Shown here piece by piece: positions 7,311 through 13,028 of a stretch of DNA of 14,011 nt (positions within the stretch are counted from its first letter, which is position 1; every line of letters begins with the position of its first letter). The notes under the pieces were generated by a model. The model searched no databases. It was not told the origin of the DNA and was given only the letters and a program-made list of their open reading frames with translations. The position numbers were made by a program, and so were the translations under genes. This DNA comes from Christensenella sp. UBA1260. Its GTDB lineage: Bacteria > Bacillota > Clostridia > Christensenellales > CAG-917. The stretch spans positions 458 through 14,468 of the forward strand of contig DBVQ01000040.1 in the NCBI GenBank assembly GCA_002308155.1. Direction: 5' to 3'.

Positions 7311-8552
7311 ATGGCAGCAGATCCAAAAAAGAAAGCTCAAACAAAAGCCAAAAATCAAGCCAAACGCCAAGTCAAAAAAGCCGCAAAAAAGAACCCCGGC
7401 ATAGTCATTGCTCTGGTTGCGCTTGTGATTGTTGTTGTTGTCGTTGCAGTTGTGCTCTATCTCAAAGTGCCGGCTGTGCATGATGCTGTTGAAAACATCA
7501 TTTCTCGCCAATCATCCACCAATAACGGCGCAAACAACAATACAAATCAAGGTGGCAATTCCAACCTTGTGCTTGGCGAAGGCGAGCTCAAAGTCCACTT
7601 TATTGACGTTGGACAAGGCGACTGCATCTACATCCAATTCCCAGACGGCAAAGATATGCTCATCGACTGCGGAAACGAAGATAAACCAAATATGCCGGAT
7701 TCGGTGCTCGCCAATTTACAATCGAGAATACCCGACGGAAAACTTGATTATTTGATGCTGACACACAGCGATAAAGATCACGTTGGCTATATGGATGAAG
7801 TACTTGACAAGTTTGAAGTGTCAAATATATATATGCCAAACATTAAAGCCGCACCCGGCAAAAGTTCTGCAAGAAAAGCGGAGTTGCAGAACCAGATAGA
7901 TCAATTGGACACGTCAATGTTCACAGATCCCGATACGGTTGACACCATCGTATACGCGGAGTTTTTCTGGCGCGCTTTAAGCGAACCAAACTGCACAATT
8001 CATCTCAACGTTGATGCTGATGAACACACCAATTCTAACATTATAAAAGATGACGCCAACACATACAGTCTTGTTTTCTATTGTATGACAGCGGCAAAAT
8101 GGGCAAGCACGTCGCTTGGCGAAGACGCTTATAAACTTAATGCGGTTTCTCCGGTCGGGATCCTTACATACAACAACAAGCGCATTGTCTTGACCGGCGA
8201 CAGCAACAAAAACAACGAGCCTGATATTGCCGCAAGAATAGGACATATCGATTGCGATGTTCTAAAAGCGGCCCACCATGGAAGCGACACATCTTCTCTT
8301 CCTGTTTTCGTTGATGCAGTCACTTGTGAATACGTAGTATTCTGTTGCGGTACCGGCAATAAATATGACCATCCAACTCAAACCGCAATAAACAGCGTGC
8401 TGAAATATGCGACAACCATTTATCGTACAGACCTCAACGGAAATATTGTTTTAACCGTGGATAGTGCCGGCGAACTTAGGTTTTCAATGGATGATACATC
8501 TCCGACACAAGCGCAAGAACGCATCGGCGCGGATACAGCAAAAGCTGCATGA
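7311..8552 (+). CDS. Membrane-anchored ComEC-like metallo-beta-lactamase-fold protein
   Basis: This 413-residue protein carries the metallo-beta-lactamase-fold domain seen at the C-terminus of ComEC/Rec2 DNA-uptake proteins and in stand-alone homologues. Seen in the sequence: a Lys/Ala-rich head (1-29), one membrane helix (31-51), an Asn/Gln-rich linker (66-85), then KVHFIDVGQGD (94-104), the metal-binding THSDKDH (151-157), LTGDSN (294-299), KAAHHGSDTSS (319-329) and a late HP (354-355). The positive head should stay inside, putting the enzyme outside the membrane. The region about 215-285 is longer than the usual short NSLVL-to-LLTGD stretch of ComEC domains, indicating an insertion. There is no competence membrane channel here, so a role in DNA uptake is not implied; extracellular nuclease or phosphodiesterase activity is an inference. 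GAGG at 7300-7303, 7 bases before the ATG, fixes the start. Confidence 0.88.
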   Translation: MAADPKKKAQTKAKNQAKRQVKKAAKKNPGIVIALVALVIVVVVVAVVLYLKVPAVHDAVENIISRQSSTNNGANNNTNQGGNSNLVLGEGELKVHFIDVGQGDCIYIQFPDGKDMLIDCGNEDKPNMPDSVLANLQSRIPDGKLDYLMLTHSDKDHVGYMDEVLDKFEVSNIYMPNIKAAPGKSSARKAELQNQIDQLDTSMFTDPDTVDTIVYAEFFWRALSEPNCTIHLNVDADEHTNSNIIKDDANTYSLVFYCMTAAKWASTSLGEDAYKLNAVSPVGILTYNNKRIVLTGDSNKNNEPDIAARIGHIDCDVLKAAHHGSDTSSLPVFVDAVTCEYVVFCCGTGNKYDHPTQTAINSVLKYATTIYRTDLNGNIVLTVDSAGELRFSMDDTSPTQAQERIGADTAKAA

Positions 8553-8569
8553 TGCAAAATTTTAGCAAC

Positions 8570-8601
8570 AAAAAAGGCACTCACACGAGTGTCTTTTTTT
8601 T
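8570..8601 (+). terminator. Strong intrinsic terminator after the MBL-fold gene
   Basis: GGCACTC (8576-8582) and GAGTGTC (8587-8593) pair around ACAC with one G-U pair. The stem is extended by A's 5' and an 8-base T run (8594-8601). It begins 18 bases past the stop codon. The A run on the left would also give a T run on the opposite strand. Confidence 0.9.
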
Positions 8602-8630
8602 GTATTCTTTTCACCATGCTGTTTTAACCT

Positions 8631-8839
8631 AAAAACCGCTCGAGTGAGATGAGATGCGCGACGCGTCAAGCCAACAATCCTGTGAATTGTTGGTAGCCAA
8701 AGCGAACAAGGTGGATGCCTTCGGCAACACCGAAGTCGGGCGAAAGGGCGCCTTTTTTGGGAGCGCGCGTACTAGAGCGTACGCAACCGACAAAAAAAGC
8801 GACCTGACAATGCAGGTCGCTCACTCGTGCGGTCTTTTT
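8631..8839. repeat. Structured intergenic element bounded by an imperfect inverted repeat
   Basis: The ends pair: A-rich plus ACCGC (8635-8639) with GCGGT (8829-8833), a T-T mismatch, then CGAGTGAG (8641-8648) with CTCACTCG (8820-8827), and outer A's (8631-8634) with T's (8835-8839) past one bulged C. Inside are CCAACAAT/ATTGTTGG (8671-8678, 8686-8693), GGTG/CACC enclosing TGCC/GGCA (8710-8731), an alternative CTTCGG/CCGAAG (8719-8724, 8730-8735), GCGTAC/GTACGC (8767-8772, 8779-8784) and AGCGACCTG/CAGGTCGCT (8798-8806, 8813-8821). It lies between convergent genes and is richer in G+C than the flanks. It may be a structured RNA or a MITE-like dispersed element. Short reading frames inside it look spurious. 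No tmRNA, RNase P, SRP RNA or riboswitch class was recognised. Confidence 0.6.
8792..8821 (-). terminator. Terminator of the leftward unknown gene
   Basis: On the - strand a 9-bp stem (8813-8821 with 8798-8806, loop of 6) is followed directly by seven T's (complement of 8792-8798). It starts 17 bases after the stop codon of the leftward gene at 8838. It forms one end of the inverted-repeat element. Confidence 0.85.
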
Positions 8840-9473
8840 ATTTGACAAGTTCAATAAGCGCAAGTGCTCTCTTCAAAGCAAGCTTTGAATTGACCTTGAA
8901 TTGGAACGGAACTTCCTCATAAACTTTCTTGTGTCCTGTTGCAACGTGTGGAGTCTTGCCATCGCAGAACTCTGCTGCATAAGGATCAAGTGGGAGGTTG
9001 ACGCGGAGTGATGTGCCGATGATCGTCACTTTTGCAACGATGTCGCCATCACGACGGTATGTATCGCATTGCTTTGAAATACGGCTCTTGATCTTTGGAG
9101 TGCCCTTTGGTGTTGTTGTGAGGGCGTCCTTCAAGATTGCATATCTTTCCTTGATGATGTCGTTGGAAAGTGCATATTTCTCTGCAAACGTAAGGCTCTT
9201 TCTTGCTGCCTTCTTTGCCATAACCTTGTCATAGTTGAATCTCTTGCCGAGGGAGCTGTCGAGAGAGAGGACGTCTTCTTGTTCTTCGACGAATCTCTTT
9301 GGTTGCTTCTTTGGTGCGTTCATCTTCTCGTATGCGGTTGCGCAAGGAAGGTCAAGGGCCTTGTCGCAGAAAGCACAATAGTCGTATGCTCCGCACATAT
9401 CGCGATGATTGTTCACGCTGTCAATCCATTTTTGTTGGTCAAGTCTGACCTGCAAAGCTAATTTGTCCATCAT
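8838..9473 (-). CDS. Conserved-looking protein of unknown function with N-terminal Cys cluster
   Basis: This 211-residue soluble protein was not assigned to a named family. The N-terminus has a possible metal-binding cluster: His23, Cys27, Cys33, Cys36 and Cys44, within MCGAYDYCAFC and DLPC. A Lys/Glu-rich middle (50-120) follows. The C-terminal part (about 125-211, from KIKSRISKQCDTYRRDGDIV to ALALIELVK) recalls, from memory, a domain common in clostridial proteins of unknown role, with the pattern SRxS...R.GDxxAK..I.G..L...L.LDP and a later VP/K-rich tail. No signal peptide or membrane helix. GGAG (9478-9481) is 4 bases from the first ATG and 7 from the second (9470), so the second ATG may be the real start. 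It is a single-gene unit with a clear promoter and its own terminator. Confidence 0.7.
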   Translation of the reverse strand: MMDKLALQVRLDQQKWIDSVNNHRDMCGAYDYCAFCDKALDLPCATAYEKMNAPKKQPKRFVEEQEDVLSLDSSLGKRFNYDKVMAKKAARKSLTFAEKYALSNDIIKERYAILKDALTTTPKGTPKIKSRISKQCDTYRRDGDIVAKVTIIGTSLRVNLPLDPYAAEFCDGKTPHVATGHKKVYEEVPFQFKVNSKLALKRALALIELVK

Positions 9474-9510
9474 TTGTCTCCAAAAAATTTAAAATCTGTT
9501 AACGATTGTT

Positions 9511-9539
9511 ATTATACGATTTATTTTTGTTTTTGTCTA
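9511..9539 (-). promoter_or_regulatory. Sigma-A-like promoter of the unknown leftward gene
   Basis: Read on the - strand, TAGACA (9534-9539), a 17-base spacer and TATAAT (9511-9516) form a near-consensus promoter. Transcription should start near 9504, giving a leader of about 30 bases with GGAG at 9478-9481. Confidence 0.75.
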
Positions 9540-9608
9540 ATATTTATAGGCACTTTTTAAATTTTTTTAGCATCAAACGCACTCTTTTTTTTGTTATATT
9601 TTTGGTCT

Positions 9609-9682
9609 TACAATAGATTTCGGCAATCTAACCACATTTTCTTTACAAAAATACGCTGTTTTAAGCATTCTAATCTATTGTA
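9609..9682. repeat. Nested inverted repeats in the divergent intergenic region
   Basis: TACAATAGATT (9609-9619) is perfectly inverted as AATCTATTGTA (9672-9682). The inner TAGATT (9614-9619) can instead pair with a nearer AATCTA (9625-9630) across a 5-base TCGGC loop. The two pairings exclude each other. The rest of 9540-9720 is very AT-rich, with no gene seen. Confidence 0.5.
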
Positions 9683-9724
9683 TTACACAAGACATTCGCA
9701 TAAGATTAAAGAAATAACTAATTG

Positions 9725-9763
9725 TTGTATATCTTGTTTTTTTATTATATAATCAAATTGAGG
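9725..9763 (+). promoter_or_regulatory. Probable promoter and RBS of the alkylation repair gene
   Basis: TTGTAT (9725-9730), a 17-base spacer and TATAAT (9748-9753) precede GAGG (9760-9763), which is 7 bases from the ATG at 9771. The -35 is only 3/6. Predicted transcription start near 9760 would leave a very short leader with the Shine-Dalgarno at its 5' end, so the real start may use another overlapping TATA-like hexamer. Confidence 0.5.
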
Positions 9764-9770
9764 CTATAAA

Positions 9771-10487
9771 ATGGATTTTATTTTTGCAAAATGGGGAAAA
9801 TTTGAATACGACCAACTGGAGCGACATCTCTTTGATATTAGTTATCCAGAAAATGCTGAATGGGAGAACAAAATCGTTAAGACATCCTACCCTTTGCTCT
9901 CTGCATACACAAAAGACTTGCGCGCTATTGCGAAGAGTATTTTTAGTGGCAATTATCTAGATTTTATTGCAAATAATCCACATCGCTATCATGAAGAATT
10001 ACTACTCGATTGTTTTGTAATTAGCCTTATAAAGGATTCGGGAGCACAAATGAAGTCATTATCAAAATACTTGCGCATCTGTGACTCATGGGCACAAACA
10101 GACTCTCTTAAATTCTATATAACTAAAAAGAACGAGGACGATTGGTTTAATTATGCAATATCTTTAACCAAGTCCAGTTATGTGTTTGAAAGACGTTGTG
10201 GAATTCTCATCTTCTTTAAGTTTTTAACAAGCGATAAATTAAATATTATATTTGACACCTTGAAGTCTTTAAAAAATGAGAGCGAATATTATGTTAATAT
10301 GGCCATTGCTTGGCTTGTATGTGATGCATTTATAAAACGAAGAAATGAAACTATCAACTTTTTAAATAGCAATTCTCTTTCGAATTGGGTACGAAACAAA
10401 GCAATCTCTAAATGTCGCGATAGCTATAGAGTTTCCAAAGACGACAAAAAAATGCTCTTATCCCTCAAAAAGCAAAATGTATTATAA
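9771..10487 (+). CDS. DNA alkylation repair protein, AlkD-like HEAT-repeat family
   Basis: This 238-residue protein matches the AlkD-type DNA alkylation repair family, HEAT-like helical glycosylases that excise positively charged alkylated bases such as 7-methylguanine or 3-methyladenine. Length is normal (about 230-240). Family segments are HEELLLDCFVISLIKD (74-89), SWAQTDSLKF (106-115), FERRCGILIFFKF (139-151), YYVNMAIAWLVCDAFIKR (173-190) and NWVRNKAISKCRDSYRVS (205-222). Trp107 and Asp111 have the same spacing as the Trp/Asp pair lining the B. cereus AlkD DNA cleft, and Trp181 may be the second tryptophan. The gene stands alone, with GAGG 7 bases before the ATG, and is richer in A+T than the genes to its left. 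Function in this organism is inferred from family only. Confidence 0.82.
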   Translation: MDFIFAKWGKFEYDQLERHLFDISYPENAEWENKIVKTSYPLLSAYTKDLRAIAKSIFSGNYLDFIANNPHRYHEELLLDCFVISLIKDSGAQMKSLSKYLRICDSWAQTDSLKFYITKKNEDDWFNYAISLTKSSYVFERRCGILIFFKFLTSDKLNIIFDTLKSLKNESEYYVNMAIAWLVCDAFIKRRNETINFLNSNSLSNWVRNKAISKCRDSYRVSKDDKKMLLSLKKQNVL

Positions 10488-10513
10488 AAGCGAGAATAAA
10501 AATATTCTCGCTT
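10488..10513. terminator. Shared hairpin between alkylation repair gene and tRNA
   Basis: AAGCGAGAATA (10488-10498) and TATTCTCGCTT (10503-10513) form a perfect 11-bp stem with an AAAA loop. It starts directly after the TAA of the rightward gene and lies 6 bases beyond the tRNA 3' end for the leftward transcript. Downstream sequence is T-rich but lacks a clean T run on either strand. Confidence 0.65.
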
Positions 10514-10519
10514 ATTATT

Positions 10520-10596
10520 TGGCGTTCCCGCCCAGAATCGAACTGGGAGTCTATCGCTTAGGAGGCGATTGCGTTATCCTATTACGCTACGAGAAC
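10520..10596 (-). tRNA. tRNA-Arg, anticodon CCT
   Basis: On the - strand a complete 77-base cloverleaf is seen. The acceptor GTTCTCG pairs with CGGGAAC (one T-G pair). A GCGT/ACGC D stem follows, then an anticodon stem ATCGC/GCGAT with loop CTCCTAA (anticodon CCT, reading AGG), T stem CCCAG/CTGGG with loop TTCGATT, discriminator G and encoded CCA. Its 5' end is 12 bases after the stop codon of the leftward 805-residue gene, so it may be processed from that transcript. Confidence 0.96.
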
Positions 10597-10608
10597 AATT
10601 CTATAATG

Positions 10609-13026
10609 TTATACATTTGCGCGAGCGCGCAAAACCGAAAGACTTACACTCTCCCCAAACAAATAGCCATCTTTATATGTTGCAAGATCGAAAGGCTCAA
10701 ATCCAACAGCCATTGAAACACACTTTTTAAGAATGTTAGCACCTTTTTTATAAATTGATGCACCACTATCTATTGATGATTTTGTTAATACTTCCTCATA
10801 GATATCTAATTTAATTCCTGTTTTTAATTTATCTGAATTTTCAAGGCCAGTTAAATCTAATTGTGAAAGGTTAATACCGCCACCATACAAAACATAAGGT
10901 GTATTAATGTACTTTTGGCCATCTGACTCATAATAATACCCTTCGGCTTCCGCTCTACGCGCTATAATCGCCTTAACTGGGAAGAAGTCATCTATTGACA
11001 TCGGTTGTGCATCTTCGCCTGCCATTTCGTTAAGAAGAGTATTTATTGTTTCATTTAGATACGTAGTATCTATTAGGCAGCTTAAATTGACTTGATCTAT
11101 TGTCTTATAATCATAAAACTCTGTCTTGCCCGTAATATGAACAAGTGAAGGATAATTTATACCAGCTACATTAGATGGAATAACTATACCTTGATCTTCA
11201 AGCATTGAAAGAATACTATTAACTGGCGATCCATCAAACATATATGGCCCATTGAAAATGGTGTCTATGCCAAGGCTGAATAATCCAGATTGATAGAACA
11301 TACAATCCTTAAATGTTATCTCATTCTTATAAATCGGCTCGTCATTTGATTTAACAAGTGATATATCACTTAAAATTGAATTTAGGATTCTTGCCAATAC
11401 AAGTCTGTCTGCATCAGGCATATTTAGATCAGCCTCATTCTTTGTAACATATGATGATTTGATAAGACAACCAGCTATACGATTTAAATTCCACTTATCT
11501 GTTTCTTCTCCAAAGAAGAACTCATCATATGTGAACTCATTATGCCCTTTAAACTCAAACTCTATGTTTTTAGTTTGATCTATTTTCTCATATTCATTAG
11601 AACCAACTTTAACTATAAACTCTCTACCTTTTTCTAACAAGCAGTTTTCAATAATTGTATTATTGTTTGAAAAACTTCTAAGAACAGTCTTACCGCTAGA
11701 CAAATGTGAATTAACAACGTGAACATTGTCGCCATTAATTTCCATAACTGTGCCAGTATAATCGTTGTTTTCTAGAATATTTGAATAATCACAATTGGTT
11801 ATATATGCATCGCGAACAGTAATATTATTGCCATCCACATAGAATCCAACATTATCTTGTCCATAAGACTTAACTATTGGGATTCCATTTGTGCCTATTA
11901 AAATATATGGCAATGGTCCTCTAAACAAATCACTGGCACTAAGTGCAACTAAATATTCATCTGTTGCAAGTGTCCCTGTTGGATATGTCAAATTATGTAA
12001 GTTCATCTTATATCCATTACCATAGAAATCTTTTTGCACACGAATACCAGCAAGAATATCTTTTGAAATCTTGTCTGAATTCTTGGCGTTGTATTGATCA
12101 ATATACTCTGTATTATATGTGGATGTAAAACGATAGACTTCATTGGCAAAATTATATTTTTTAGTTCTAGGGTTATAAGTACCAAACAATTCTGTTATAG
12201 CATCTTTCTTTGTGCCATCACTATTATAAGTGTTTGCAAATGATTCCAAGTTTGTCTGCAAGCAGACAATTCTACCAGTTGCGCTTCTATTAGTACATTC
12301 TAAAAGATCAGAATAGTTATAAACGTTTACACCATCATCAACTATTTTAAACGAATATTCTTCCGTCTCAACATAGCTCTCCTCTGTGGACTTATAACGC
12401 ACATAACCTTGGCCAGCGCCTGTTAGTGTAACTTTGCCTGTCATCTCGTTATATTCGATGTTTGGCGAGGTCTCAATCGTTATATATTCCATAACATCGG
12501 CCGGTCTTGCTATAACATCAATATAAAAACTTGCCGCGACTAAATCACTGCCATTTAAGTCGTATTCGCCATAATAATTATTCTTCTCAATTGCAACTTG
12601 GCTTCTAAGTCTTCGAGTATTAATAGATACCACACCGCCATCATAAATTTTAACATTAAATGACTTAGAAATGTTCCCGCTTGAGTTTGTACATGTAACA
12701 ACAACACTTCCTATACTATCAAACACAAGATAAGGTTTCCCATCTCTAACTTCAATGCGCGCATGAGGTGGTTCTTCTTCGTTAACGTTTTTAACATCCC
12801 AAGTGAGCGTGGCATCAACATCTTGCTGTTTATCAGCAAGAATAGGTTTTGCTGTGAGCTCTACTTCTCCTTCTTCAAGAGAATAGACTTCATTGTTTTT
12901 ATATTCCCATTCAATATTGGAAATATCGCCCTTTACTCTTGTTACCAAAAAGCTGGAGACAGCAAAGAACGAGATAGCCAATACAAACGGCAAGAATAAT
13001 AGAATAAACAACGTTTTCTTTGACAT
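10609..13026 (-). CDS. Large membrane-anchored extracellular protein with Ig-like and beta-helix-like regions
   Basis: This 805-residue protein belongs to no family I can name. A Lys-start hydrophobic segment (5-29) is a signal anchor or uncleaved signal; no lipobox. Residues about 35-128 and 150-230 look like two beta-sandwich (bacterial Ig-like) modules, each ending in VKIYD or FKIVDD. Residues about 390-470 show repeated turns of the type GNNITVRDAYITNC, GDNVHVVNSHLSSG and SNNNTIIENCLLEKG, typical of right-handed parallel beta-helix proteins. The remaining third is mixed, with no sortase motif or C-terminal membrane helix. The start at 13026 has GAGG (about 13036-13039) 8 bases upstream, inside the end of the permease gene, with only 2 bases between the genes. 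So the two are co-translated in one operon. A surface role linked to the transporter is inferred. Composition is AT-rich. Confidence 0.75.
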   Translation of the reverse strand: MSKKTLFILLFLPFVLAISFFAVSSFLVTRVKGDISNIEWEYKNNEVYSLEEGEVELTAKPILADKQQDVDATLTWDVKNVNEEEPPHARIEVRDGKPYLVFDSIGSVVVTCTNSSGNISKSFNVKIYDGGVVSINTRRLRSQVAIEKNNYYGEYDLNGSDLVAASFYIDVIARPADVMEYITIETSPNIEYNEMTGKVTLTGAGQGYVRYKSTEESYVETEEYSFKIVDDGVNVYNYSDLLECTNRSATGRIVCLQTNLESFANTYNSDGTKKDAITELFGTYNPRTKKYNFANEVYRFTSTYNTEYIDQYNAKNSDKISKDILAGIRVQKDFYGNGYKMNLHNLTYPTGTLATDEYLVALSASDLFRGPLPYILIGTNGIPIVKSYGQDNVGFYVDGNNITVRDAYITNCDYSNILENNDYTGTVMEINGDNVHVVNSHLSSGKTVLRSFSNNNTIIENCLLEKGREFIVKVGSNEYEKIDQTKNIEFEFKGHNEFTYDEFFFGEETDKWNLNRIAGCLIKSSYVTKNEADLNMPDADRLVLARILNSILSDISLVKSNDEPIYKNEITFKDCMFYQSGLFSLGIDTIFNGPYMFDGSPVNSILSMLEDQGIVIPSNVAGINYPSLVHITGKTEFYDYKTIDQVNLSCLIDTTYLNETINTLLNEMAGEDAQPMSIDDFFPVKAIIARRAEAEGYYYESDGQKYINTPYVLYGGGINLSQLDLTGLENSDKLKTGIKLDIYEEVLTKSSIDSGASIYKKGANILKKCVSMAVGFEPFDLATYKDGYLFGESVSLSVLRARANV
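10616..10633. repeat. GC-rich perfect palindrome at the 3' end of the surface-protein gene
   Basis: TTTGCGCG (10616-10623) and CGCGCAAA (10626-10633) flank AG. It overlaps the last codons (LRARANV) of the leftward gene and ends 20 bases before the tRNA 5' end. There is no T run, so it is not an ordinary terminator; it could act in RNA processing or stability. Confidence 0.45.
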
Positions 13027-13028
13027 AA

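Noticed and set aside
8631..8839. T-box, SAM or cobalamin riboswitch, tmRNA or SRP RNA
   Set aside because: None of their core motifs was found, and no gene lies downstream in the right direction to be controlled.
8654..8845. Rightward 63-residue reading frame inside the structured element
   Set aside because: Low-complexity, no Shine-Dalgarno, and it overlaps the convergent gene end.
8666..8863. Leftward 65-residue reading frame across the structured element
   Set aside because: It runs through the terminator hairpin and the end of the 8838-9473 gene in another frame; no ribosome binding site; best explained as a by-product of the structured DNA.
10496..10600. tRNA-Arg as an integration site for a mobile element
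   Set aside because: No integrase gene and no second copy of the tRNA 3' end was seen in the window.
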